From Halocafeteria seosinensis (lineage: Eukaryota; Sar; Bigyra; Bicosoecida), in NCBI GenBank assembly GCA_001687465.1, contig LVLI01000282.1, positions 1-64,000 of the forward strand: DNA of 64,000 nucleotides, read 5' to 3'. Made by a program: the position numbers and the translations under genes. The notes below the pieces were generated by a model. That model was not told the origin of the DNA, did no database searches, and saw only the letters and a program-made list of their open reading frames with translations. Shown here in pieces: positions 11,901-23,250 of the stretch. Numbering within the stretch: position 1 is the stretch's first letter; every line of letters begins with the position of its first letter.

Positions 11901-12333
11901 CCACGTATGGCATCGGGCATTGGTGACTGGTAGGTGTTGGTCGTCGCCATCTTAGTTGGAAGTCATCAATACCAGATGTTTTGTCTCTCCAGGAAGAAGT
12001 TCCTTCTCTTCCTTACAATTTCATCGGTTGTGACAAACCTTGCGATATTGGCATTCACTGTTGAGCAGCCCTGGTTCGGCGCAGACGTACGTCTCTCCAG
12101 AGTCCTCAGGAGGGAGAAACTCTTTCATTGTTTCTTTGGTGCAGAGTCAAGCAAGCCGCTTTGCAGTGGCCGTCGTAGCGGAACACGTAATCTTTGGCCT
12201 ACGATACGCTGTAGAAGAGAGCATTCCTGATGTTCCATACAACGTTCGCATTCAGCTGCAGAGACAGACATACCTAGTGAGGAAACATATCTACGATGAA
12301 GACGCAAACCCGAAGACCCTCGCCGTGGCATAG
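8945..12333 (+). CDS. Anoctamin (TMEM16) family membrane protein, copy 2, 18 exons
   Basis: Model: join(8945..9101,9172..9235,9295..9410,9487..9580,9653..9800,9873..10055,10114..10274,10345..10491,10572..10692,10762..10802,10874..11036,11113..11245,11314..11427,11504..11612,11678..11778,11863..11929,11993..12086,12145..12333), 733 residues. It is a tandem paralogue of the gene at 4818-8309: every intron sits at the equivalent place and 13 of 18 exons have the same length. Matching signatures are IQNYFGARIAMYYAF, EKWKRNENVFSKKWG, GWENHPTDTAYENSLSTK, CLYELQFQL, EKPIYDPFNEYLDLLLQYG, NLVEIRLGDSYK and AVVAEHVIFGLRYAVEE. The C-terminal tail is shorter than in copy 1 and the loop before TM7 is longer and more acidic. 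TM6 again lacks an acidic residue at the Ca-binding turn. Likely a channel or scramblase; specificity cannot be read from sequence. Confidence 0.88.
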
Positions 12334-12538
12334 TCTTCAGAGCGTCTGGTGGGTAATTCCAAACGTTCTGGCTGGGTCGCTTGTGTATTCCTCTATTTTC
12401 TAGAGCTTCCCACCCCAAGCGGCTTAGCTTCGCAGAATATCAAGACCAGACATAACAACGTGTTCCATACAATTTACGAGTCAGCCACAGAAAAACACAT
12501 GCATGCATGGTAAGGGGACTGACTACGACAAAAGACTG

Positions 12539-15500
12539 TTAAAGCTGTTGCCGCGGGGTTTCTGCCGCTTCCGCCTCAGCGTCTTCTACAGTTTCTCCAT
12601 TTCGAATAGTCTCCATCATCGACCCCCACTTATCTTGCCAAGAATATAAGGACTCATGAATCCTCTGGATTTTGGTCGACATAGAAGCAACGTAGTGTGA
12701 GAATCCGGCCAGATACTGCTGGGAAACGTGGTCTCGTTCTCCGAACAGTTTTCGAAATATAGAATTATAAAAGGTCACGAGGTGAATGAACACCTGCGGT
12801 TGGTCACCTCTAAGCATGAAATCAAGATGAGGATAAGAAGTCATATCAACGCGCTTCTGCACCCATTCGGGCACCTCCGGAACACTAATGATCTCTAAAG
12901 GGATTGCTGAAGTAGTCCACAACTTTATGCGATAAGCATCCGTTTCAATCTTTGCTCCATCGACGTCCAATCCGGTTATGGATTTTGTACTCTTTGTCAG
13001 CAACTGTGAAGAGGAAGCAGCTTCCGTAACTGTCATGCCTGATAAGGCTTCAAAGAGCTGTTGACTTGCTTCCAGTGTTAGTAATGGCTTCGTTTTCAAA
13101 GACTCATCCGCTACAGTGTTGACATCGTTTTCCAATTCACTTCTCTGTAACCGCTTCTTAAGTCTCCGCATCGACATAGTGCCACCATCCTTTTCATCAT
13201 CCATATTCTTCGAGGCCTCATTAAGATCTTGCGGCAGCGGACACATGAGTACATCTTGGGCAACTGCGACTAAATTGAAAGAAAGGTTCTTGTAGAAAAG
13301 CAATAAATGAGTGAGTAAACCTTCTAAAATCTGGACGTATCCTCCTGCAATAGACCCAACGTGGTCCTCTTGTCTTTGAGCCTCGTTTCTCTGTAGATCG
13401 TCGAGATCATCCTTTCTGTTCTTGTCCGACAGTAAAGGTGTAAGGTACGAAGCATTATCATTTCGAAGGTTTTGAAAGTGTTGGTGTCGCTGGTTTATAT
13501 CCTTCTTGAGACGCTCGATCTCAGTATCGGCAGCCATAGTGGACCTCTTCATGATGTCAAAAACTAGGAGTGGTATTGAATCTGAAAGAAGTTGGTGGAA
13601 CTCCTGAAGCTGCTCGGATAGTTGTCGCCGCATTTGTGTCAAGCTAGTCTCCGCCCTGTTCAACTGTTCCTCAGAAAATTCGTTCATTGAGTCTTCCGCT
13701 CGACCTCCATACGTTTCACCTTCACTCTCCAGAAGCCGCTTTGTGTCTTCCTTACATTTAGATAAAGCATCCTCGATAGCTGGGAGGAATGATACGTGGG
13801 GTACCTGCTCTTCCATATCTTCGGCTTCCCCTTCGGTCGTTGGCGATTGCTCAGCTGCCTCAACCTCTTCCAGCTCCTCTTGGGTTAGCCCCAGTGCTTC
13901 AATCTGCTCTTGACGATTTTTCTCATTCTCGGCCTTATCAACGAAGTTTTCGGCCTTATCAAAAAGACTAGTTAGCCTCTTAAAATCCTCCTGTTTCCAC
14001 AAAAAACTCATGAATGCGGAACTCTCAGCGGCCGCCAGCTTATCACTTGACCCTGATTGGGGTCGCTTTGTACCACCCTTAGCCGGTTTTGTCTTAGAGG
14101 CTTTCTTCTTGTCTTTTCCGGATGATGGCCGTGCAGAAGTGTCTTCGTCCTCACCACCACCACTAACTGGTTTTGGAGAGACATCATGTCGTACGGGAGG
14201 CCTTTTGGGATCAAACCTTCTACAGTCCTTTTTCAAATAGTCCAAATATCTGCACCGATCAATGAATGCTTTACAAAGCCAGCGTATTACACATCGCATC
14301 CTGACAGCGAGTGGTGCGTGAAAAATCAGGTAGCCAATGTCAGTCTTTCGGTTGGACAGTATTCGCTTGGCAAGGTCTGTTTGCATACTCTCTCCCGAGT
14401 CGTGTAGGTACGCCATGCACTCGATAGCAGCTTCGTGTTGTATAGCAGATTTCGTTACAGCATTATAGTCCTCCAGCGAAGAAATCTCGGGCATGTATGT
14501 AGGGCGAGCATCCCATTTGTGTTCCCATGCATGGCTACGATCGTGGAACTCTACCTCTACAACGAATTTCTCGGACTCGGCGGAAATTCCCGGTTCCACC
14601 TTACAGGGATTATCCCCTGCCTTGTAGGTTGACAACTCTCGCAGCTCTTGTAGTCTTCTCTGAATGTTATATGCATCTCGTTCACTCTTAGTATATTGCG
14701 AACGAATTTGCTCGAGGGCTTGACGCCGAGGCTTCCCGAACCTCTGCCCTAAACCTTGTTCGAGTTGTAACTGCCTCAATTTCTGCTCAAACGACTTTAC
14801 GAAGTTCTCGAAGTCGTTTTGGACCTCTTCCATGTCCGCATTCCATTTTTCCTTCTCAGACGAAAGCTCTTGTTTCATCGACGAGACCTGCAACGATGTT
14901 GCATTGAGATGGTGCTTCTATGTGGCGCAGCGATAGTCCCATTAGTACTCACTGTTTCATTGAGTTTAGCAATTTCAGCCCGAACTTGCTCCAATTCTTC
15001 ATCTCCGAAGTCCCCACCGTGACTGGAATCACAAACAAGTATATCAGATCATTGGCAGGAAATGCCAGTAGGCTTTTACTCAAACTTACCTAAAGGAGAC
15101 GCAGGATCGTAAAAATTCGTTGTTCAGAGTGGTCAGCTTGGAACTCTCGTCGTTGATAAGCTTTTCAGCTTTCCTGCTAAGGCTACCAGACCCCGACCAA
15201 TATCGAGACACTTCTTTCTTTTGCTCCTCCTGGACCAGCTGTAGCTTAGCTACGGAAGTTTCTCGTTCCACTTCTTTAACATGTACCCTTGTTTGTTTCT
15301 TGGCGTTGGATATCAGTTTTGGCACTTCATTGCGCAACTCATCCCATTTTTTGTATGCAGTTTGATGCTTTGCGTGAAATTGCATACAGTGACGCTCCAG
15401 TTGCTTTGAATGAGAAAGCAACTCGTATTCTCTTGGCTGACGAAGCTGAGTTTCGATGACACCAACGCGTGGTTGCAATAACCTCGTTTGTTCATCCAGC

Positions 15501-18500
15501 TCTTCGGTGTACGCATCGAGCCTAGAATTAGTCTTCCGCTCGGAAAGGTTGTCCCTGTATAAATAGTGACGTTTGTTCCCCACCTAAACATGAGTCAGGC
15601 ACAATGAAAGGACGTACTGTTCCTTGCCAAACTTGTCAAACTCCGTTAGTAACGTCGATCGGAATTGAATGAAGCGGGCATGCACATAGCTCGGTTCTAC
15701 CCTCAAATCTTCGACACAGCTGCCAAGGACAGTATATATATATATATGGTATATATAAATATTTGACGCAATGATGCCTTGCAGCAGCTAACTATAAGCA
15801 ACTTACGGATTTCCTGAACAATCCAAAGGAATACCATATTCGTTTTCTATGCCGTGGCTGTACGGGGCAAGCCTTCTTTCGAAATGCTGATCGTTTTCAA
15901 TTAAAGACCTTGATAGCTGATCCTCCGCCTCCATTTGACGACGTTCTTCCGTTAACAGCTCTTCGGACGGACCTACATCTGCAGTTTCCTTCTTTTTGGA
16001 TTTTGGAGCTCCTTTCTTAGATTTTTTTGAGTCCTTCTCCTGCGGCACTTCTCTAGATTTGTAAAACTCCTCCAACCGGTTAGAAGCTCTCTCTTCCTTC
16101 TCGCGCCTACGGGAGGCGGCCTGCTCCTGTAAACTTCGACCTTTTGAGTACCAACTATAGCTAAGCAGACTTCCCAGGAACTTTTCATCCAGTTGCAGTA
16201 AGCTGTACATCGCTCAATAATTTTGCAAGATACACGCGGTACATGAAACAAATAATTCCGGTTCGACGTACCTGAAGACACTTCTTGGATGGTATCGTTT
16301 AGTCCAGATCACGTTATCCGGCACGTCTTTGCCTCGTAATTGCCCATACGGAGGATATGGCGAAGTTTTGCATGTAACAAAGAGGATGCTTTGCAGCGAA
16401 CTATCTACAGGATCTATACTGAATCTCTTTAAACCTTCAGGGACTTTAAGTTTACCAATCTCGCGTAATTCCTCGTCAACAGTGACTGTATCAAACATTT
16501 CACCCTCTTTATCCAACTTCTTTCGGAGGTAGTAATAACGCACTTTGTGCTTTTCAGTATCACCCAATTCGTTGAACCTGTCCCTGCATTTGGCGATTCT
16601 TGTACCGCCTTCTTCTATTTCGTTTACCACCACAGTGTCAACTTCTATGCCCGGGACCAACATCTTGTCAACATCTCCTTCGTCTATATCAGAACCCGCT
16701 GCTATTTCCATTGCTTCGATTTCATCAGGTCCTTTCTCTAGCAAATTAATCACTTCGTGGACTGCTTCTCTTTCGACTAATCGGCGCAATTCTTCTTCCG
16801 AAGGCGCCCCCCTTTCTGTGTAGCCCTCGGGATCAGAGCCGTAGATTTCAAACTGGTGAGTTAGAAGGTCTTTATAGCCGTTTATAGCCTCGCCAATGCG
16901 TTTGGGAAGCTCTCCACTAACAGTATGCAGAGTATCATGACGCTCTCTCAGCTTTCCTTGGATACGATTTATCATCTCTTTAGTCTGTTAGGACAAATAA
17001 ATATCAACGCAAAGTCTGACTTCTAAGCCTCATGCCAATCACGCACCTCGTCCGCGTTCTCCTGTAGCTCAGCCAGAGAATTCGCCTGTCTGATCTTTTT
17101 GCACCAATTGTCATACTCCTTCTCTAGCGAGTTGAGTCTGAGCAAACAAAAACATGACGCCGACAGTATACTACTCTCACCTATTTCTTGGCATATAAGG
17201 CACCTACTCTTTCATATAGCACTTCCGAGCACGAAAGATGCTCTTATCAAAAAATTCCACCGTGGCCCTTAGAGCTTTCTCGTAAAGATTGAACCCCTCA
17301 ACGACCTGAATTGCAGCGTCAAAGGACCAAGTGTTACGCCCTAAACCAGCATCATTTTAGAAATTGGACGTACATTCTGTGCGAACGTGCATATACTTTG
17401 ACTATTCCTGGAGAGTGCTTTCGTTTGCTCCCAGATGGAATAACGGACTCGTCTGTGCACAGGAGTTAACAGCAATCAGGATAATACAAACAGGCCGAAT
17501 TTAACATTTCGGTAATTAGTTAAGAGGAACGCACTCAATGAATTCTTGAGATTCTTCATCTCGTGCATTCACAAACGGTTGCACCTCTCGCTCCATTACA
17601 TCATCCACGCGCTGTATTAATAGTCGTAAGTGAATATATACTCACAATGTAGACACAAAAGCTCTTACCTGATTCGCCGTATTCTGCAGCGTGGTTTTTT
17701 CTTGCAAAACTGTCAGCGCAGACTTTAACTCTTCAGGGAGCTCATGAGACCACAAAAGCATTGCAAATCGCCGCTGGGCAGATCGAATCTCTTCCATAGG
17801 CAGTTTCGACGCAAATGCCCTGCTGCCCCCACTGGTGGATGTGTCCTCTTTCTTTACTTCAGAGCCTGAATTACAACTAAATAATGGATGCCACAAACGA
17901 TCAAGCGCCTCTACAACTAAGACACCTACTTCCTTCAGAGCGCGGAGTAACCTCCGGTCCGCTGCGGGACGTATCGGTATCGTCTGCAAACAACCAACAC
18001 AATGCTGAGCTACATCGTAGAAAATACAATTCTTGACAAGGACTTACCCTGACTTTCTCCGATTTGCTCCAATAAGCTTTGGACGGAATGCGACAGCTCT
18101 TCAACAGCAGCGCGCAATTCCTCGGACAGCTCAGTAATACCACTAATGCGAGAGACCTGTTTTCCCATCTTTTTCAGAAGATTGGGTATCTTCGTTCTTG
18201 AGGCAGTCCTCATAGTTCTCAGTAAGTCACCCGCATTTTTTAGATATGTTTCTTTTCCCTGCAAACGCCAGGATGATACCAACGAATGGTCCTCATCTAT
18301 TTTGCTTCTGTGACTTACACTCTTTTCTAAGCCCTCTTTCAAAGCAAACGAATTGCACACTAAGCTCAGCCCATTTCGCACCGAAGTGAGATGTTCCATA
18401 TAGAACCGGTCATTGCATGTGCAAACTTTCAGGATGCGATTCAATGTAGGTTTTAGTTCTCCAGCCTCCCGGAAGAGCTCCGTAAGTTCACCACCTGTAG

Positions 18501-20676
18501 GACAAAACACATCGGGTCAATTGCTAGCGTGCAAATTTCGTGTAGACACGTACCCTCAATATACTCCCGCAATGTCTCACAAGGCTGATTCATATCGATA
18601 GGCGGGTGCAGAGACCCAATTCTATGAAGCTCTATGCGCAGTTCCTCTACTTCGTTCCCGATACGTGATAGAAGTCCTCGATGTGCATGACTAAGATCAG
18701 ACAATGCACTCGAGCATTGCTTTAACACACGCGAGTCACTGTTCTTCAGTTTCTCAGCGATAGTCGTTATTTCCTCTTCATCTCGATTTGTACACGCTAG
18801 CTCTAATACTTCCTGGAAGAATGAACTACAATGTAAAATATGAGGCGTCAAGACAACGTATTTCCACTTCCCAATACTTACTACGAGAAAGGGGATGCGA
18901 TAGTACCAGTGTGCGCGCTGTTGCTCCTCGCGGATATGAGCCAAAATGCCGGGCTGTTCGGAAGGGCTGGTATACGCTTCCGTCAGGAGCGCCGATTTAA
19001 ATTTCTGCGAGGGTGCAAAACAGACAAACCTCATGTAATCAAAGTCCGAAGCTGCTGAAATCGTCTGAAGAGTTACCTCAAGTTCATTCCTGTGATGTAT
19101 ATCCCGCCATTGCTGCGTTATTACGTCCCGTCGTTTCTGGACCTCTGACCGCCGTAGAGTGGCCTCCTTCCGTAATCTTGCGATAGCCTCCGCAGAGCGT
19201 TTCCGGTTTTCCAGGATCAAGCAGTTAATATTATAACTCTCGTCTGTCTCGCCCGGATGCAACTACGCGATTATCGCAGTGGTATATGCACTCACACAGC
19301 TGGACATACCTTCTACGTATCTCTCAAAAGATACCGGTAGGTCATAAGAAATTTCAAACACAGTAGAGACGAGATTGCGAAGTTTTTCTCCAAGTTCATC
19401 CGCGCGTTGATTTTCGAGATTATCCAAGAATTGTTCGAGTCGGGAGATCTGGAAATGAAATGGTATGGTTCTTTATGAAGGGAGCAGACGCTGGGACTGT
19501 GCTACGCAGACATACCTCTCCGTCTTCTTTCTCGTGAAAGTCATCAACCTCTCTGAACTTATCACCCAAGTCGTTCTCCATTAAAGAAAGCAGTAACTGT
19601 GGTATTTTAAACGTAAGCATCAATATCAGAAGGAATTGGCTAAACATCGTGCCTACTAATTCTCACCTCATGATTTCCCTGCAGAGTATCTAAGAGATGA
19701 TAGAGTTCGTTCGTTATTTCGTTCAGACGCTTCCTTGACTGTCTGCTCTCGGTTTCGACCTGTTCTTCGGCCCAAGCGAAGAAGGCTTTCCTCTGACGTT
19801 CCCAGTCCGCTACAGCTTGATCATGCCGATGCCTTCGCTGTTGACTGCGAATCCATAGAATTAAGCAGTACAAAGCGTTGAATTATAAAGAGGGGATTGT
19901 GCGCTCGAGAGTTACGTACTACATGCTCTGTAGTTCATCCGATAGGGGCTTGGCAGCGGTGTCCCACCGTTTTGCCTGACGAAGAAAATAAAAAATAAAA
20001 TAAAAAATAGTAACCCCGGTTTAAACGCGAATGCTGCTTTGAAACGATTCGCGCTTTACGTACTTGTTTGAGAGAGCGCACCATGTAGGTCTCATCTCTT
20101 TCCTGGGCCTTGGTTTCATCCTGATCCTTTGGAACCCGTAGCTTTTTCCACGACCTGACATGGACTAGGAAGTAAATACGTGGTACAAACCAAGCCCCAA
20201 GCCACATACACACAGAGAGGGAGGTCGATTCTTTACATCACTTCACGTACCTGGGCGAAATATCGTTGCCGTCGGCATCTTTGGGATAGTTCGTCTGTGT
20301 GAGTTGCTGTTTGCCAGAGGTGAAGTATTTCCGTGGATGGCGCAATGAGACGATCAGTTTCGATTCGGCTGCCGCTTGGGCGTTCAAGGGATCTGCATTC
20401 GTGCCGTCAAGTTAAACAGTCACATGTGACGGAAATGCACAAACTTCGAGGTATGCATGGACTGTCTGACTTACCTTGATGAGGCAGCTCCTCCCCGTAG
20501 AGTCGAGACAGGGAAGACTCATTTTCCTTTCGATCCTGCAAGAACAACTCGTCACACCATAGTTCAGTCACAGTAGACGGCATGTGAGCGTGAAATGGGC
20601 ACTGGAATGTCCTTTTACATCATCATACCTCCATCGGAAAGCCATCGTCTGCATCAGAGGACTCGGAAGCCGCCAT
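12539..20676 (-). CDS. CCDC180-like large coiled-coil protein, 24 exons
   Basis: Model: complement(join(12539..14887,14953..15022,15090..15554,15618..15719,15807..16202,16272..16984,17047..17137,17208..17305,17374..17452,17535..17611,17669..17865,17930..17983,18048..18494,18554..18812,18882..19004,19077..19243,19310..19448,19516..19596,19667..19844,19920..19975,20064..20154,20251..20392,20475..20535,20629..20676)), 2160 residues; all phases agree. Start MAASESSDADDGF. The order of features resembles vertebrate CCDC180: an N-terminal segment with LLLSLMENDLGDKFREV resembling its DUF4455 region, long coiled coils, a basic Ser/Lys-rich low-complexity stretch (about 14030-14200), and a C-terminal part resembling DUF4456 with EVPEWVQKRV. 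CCDC180 is associated with cilia and sperm flagella, so a structural axonemal or basal-body role is inferred. The 19920 donor has an alternative (19923). Family assignment is by eye. Confidence 0.7.
15731..15760. repeat. AT dinucleotide microsatellite in an intron
   Basis: A run of alternating TA units inside the intron at 15720-15806 of the CCDC180-like gene, followed by a second shorter TA tract. It is likely a simple length-variable microsatellite. Confidence 0.8.
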
Positions 20677-21127
20677 TTTATCCACTATTTAGCAAGCTAT
20701 CCGCTCATTCCAAGCTTTTGAACTGTTCGCATACTATCATAGGGATGATAATATCATCATGATATGAATGACGTTCCATCAGTCAATGCACTGTTAACGA
20801 GGTGAATACCGCGAAAAAGGGCTTTGTGAAGATCAGCTCGCATTAACGGTCAACCGAGTTGGTCGCACTGACGAAGTGTTTCGACTGGTTGGAAATGTTT
20901 GTAAGGTATTTGGACATGAAGAAAAAAGAATGAGATGATAAAGACTACCGGAGCATATCTATGCCGACGTGCCTAGACTTTGAGTGTGCATTGTAGACAG
21001 TATAGGATACCCACCAGTACCACGTAGTTCAACCATATGACCAGTTCCACTCATATCTTAAAGTTAATGTAAAACCAACCACCCAGTTTCAAAAAACAAG
21101 TAGATCATAACGCACCAGACACTACAA
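20677..21127. other. Spacer between CCDC180-like and CS-domain genes
   Basis: About 450 bases upstream of the CCDC180-like start and downstream of the CS-domain stop, both on the minus strand. It should contain the CCDC180-like promoter. No coding exon or repeat of note was seen. Confidence 0.3.
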
Positions 21128-22825
21128 TCACAGATCTTCACGGGATTCAGTCTCCGCTGCATCGTCTGCTTTGTCATTCGAAGTCTCATCGGAGGAAGAC
21201 TCTGACTCATCCGAAGCACTCTGGTCTTCAGTAGTCGTTTCATTCTTCAGGCGTCTGACGACCTCTTCCTTTTTATCAGCTGCTAGCTGACGATAGTAAC
21301 GCCTCTTTTCAGAGGCCCTAGCTTCTGCGTCTGCCTTCTGTTCAGACAGCTTTTCCTCTATGCGACTACGCTCCTCCTTCGCTTCCCGGTCAACCTCACT
21401 TATGTTCGCACGGAGTTCCTTATCGATCTCCGTCTGTTCGAGTTCAATTTGCTTCTGCATTCTATCTTTTTCCTCCTTTGCTTTGTTTTCTTCCTCCTTG
21501 GTGAGTGATGCCTCCGTTGTATCACCATTGGGCTTGTCCGCAGCTGAAGCAGCAGTGTCAGGTTCTTTTTCTTCCTCAGGCTCGTCCTTCTTGGTCTGAT
21601 TGGCCTGCTCTCGCTCAAAGTCACGCATGGAAGATTCATATTGAGCTTTCATATCCCACCAGACGTGCATATTGCCTGGTTTTGAGTTACTTTTCAGGAG
21701 GCGAGGCCATGGAGAAGTAGTTTGCTTCTTGAGCGTAAACATTGCCCTGCCGACGCTAGCCATGCTCCATGTGGATGACTGGTATATTCAACAAGTAGAC
21801 TAAGTAACGCAACCCCATGAGCACGTTAGCAATAGTTTGAACATACCTCATTGTCAAGTGCATCGTATAGATTCAAATCCAGGGAGAATATCTTCCTTTT
21901 CTCCTTACACTTGGCTTCGTATGTGAACTTGCGATTGCGGATTACCATTTTTTCAGTTTCACAACCTGCAGTCCACGCCCCGAAGAAAAGCGTAGAGACT
22001 TCAGTTAAAATACTCATTAGCATCAAGATCCCATGTCGTTTACTCCTACCTAGTGTTGAAGGGGTATCAAACTTGTGTGCGAATTTCACGTTAAGAAATA
22101 TATCCTCAGGGCTCTGCATAGAACAATGAGATATCCTACTGTCACCAATCCATGCAAAACATGTACACTTACTTGCGCCCACTGAAACGCAGGTGCGATT
22201 CTGCAAAGGGTAAAGATATAACTTAGCACGGTATCGACACGTGTCTGTCACCGACCTGTTGATAGACGTACCTCGGAATTGATCGCTTGGTGAGAGCATC
22301 CGCCAGAGCGGATAACCTCTTTCTTATGACAGAAATCGACTGAAAGACGGCAGAGGATAGCTCGATGCCTTGGGATCTGTATAATGCTACTAACTGTTCG
22401 GCAGCGGTGTACATGCCTCGCTCGACCAAATCCTGCACTTGTCGCCGTCCCAGTTTGCTGGATAGCAATTCGCTCACTTTTTCGCGCTCCTTCTCATCCT
22501 TTTCATCATTACTAACTATTGCATCTACTTCCTCTATAACATCTAATACGTCCGATTCGTCCGTCAAACCCTTTAAATTCCTCCATTTCGAGTAGAGTGA
22601 GTTGTCTTCTTCCTCCTCTTGCTGCTTCTCTCGCTTTCTATTGCCCTTCCCGACCATCATTTCGTCCTTTTGCGTTTGTGGATCATTGTTTGTCACGACA
22701 TGAGCTTGAGCTGGTGCGCTATTAAGAGCGATACTGACCAGAAATAGCGCAATACACAGCACAGACACGCGCCAAGAGCTTCGGAGCCGTCCCCGATACA
22801 AGGTATTTCCCACTCGCTTCGACAT
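21128..22825 (-). CDS. Secretory-pathway CS-domain (p23/HSP20-like) protein with signal peptide
   Basis: Model: complement(join(21128..21778,21847..21965,22050..22113,22173..22200,22272..22825)), 471 residues. The N-terminus has basic residues, then the hydrophobic stretch VLCIALFLVSIAL and an AQA-HV cleavage-like site around residues 40-43, so it should enter the ER. A charged helical region follows. The CS fold runs from IAPAFQWAQSPEDIFLNVKF through RKIFSLDLNLYDALDNE to WSMASVGRAMFTLKK and WPRLLKSNSKPGNMHVWW, which fits the p23-like co-chaperone fold. The rest is a highly acidic/basic Glu-Lys coiled coil ending ESREDL; REDL is close to KDEL-type retention signals. Likely a luminal co-chaperone or client-binding factor; client unknown. 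The gene is divergent from the receptor gene at 23251. Confidence 0.75.
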
Positions 22826-23250
22826 TATCCTACGCCAAAGATAGTACGCGCGACACCTCTACTGACCTCCCTACCTACCTATCCACTAAAATCTGAACAA
22901 CACACCATCTATACACTGCTAAATGGCTTCCAAACCTCAGAAATGTTCCAGAACTTTTCCCAACCTGTCTATCTTTTCGTTCAGTTTCAGCCGAGCCTGT
23001 CATTCTTTTGTTTCAGTCAGTTTGGAAGGAAGTTTTCTTGACTCACGGCAAGAATCGCAGCACAATTGCACGTTTTTCGAATGTTTCGTCGGTTCGCACG
23101 GTGCCCATATATGTGAAGACAAGACTCTCAGTGTCCCCGTTGGTTTATTTGCTTGTTTCAGTTTTTCCGTGGAATTGGAGTTGGTGGGTGGTGTGACAAT
23201 TCCAACCAGCCAGACGCTCCTCCGTCCGCAAAACAAATACAAACAAAAGA
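22826..23250. promoter_or_regulatory. Divergent promoter region between CS-domain and receptor genes
   Basis: 425 bases separate two starts in opposite directions. A plus-strand ATG frame (22923-23258, 111 codons, Ser/Phe rich) ends overlapping the receptor ATG by eight bases. It might be an upstream ORF in the receptor leader or a chance frame. I recognise no other motif. Confidence 0.35.
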
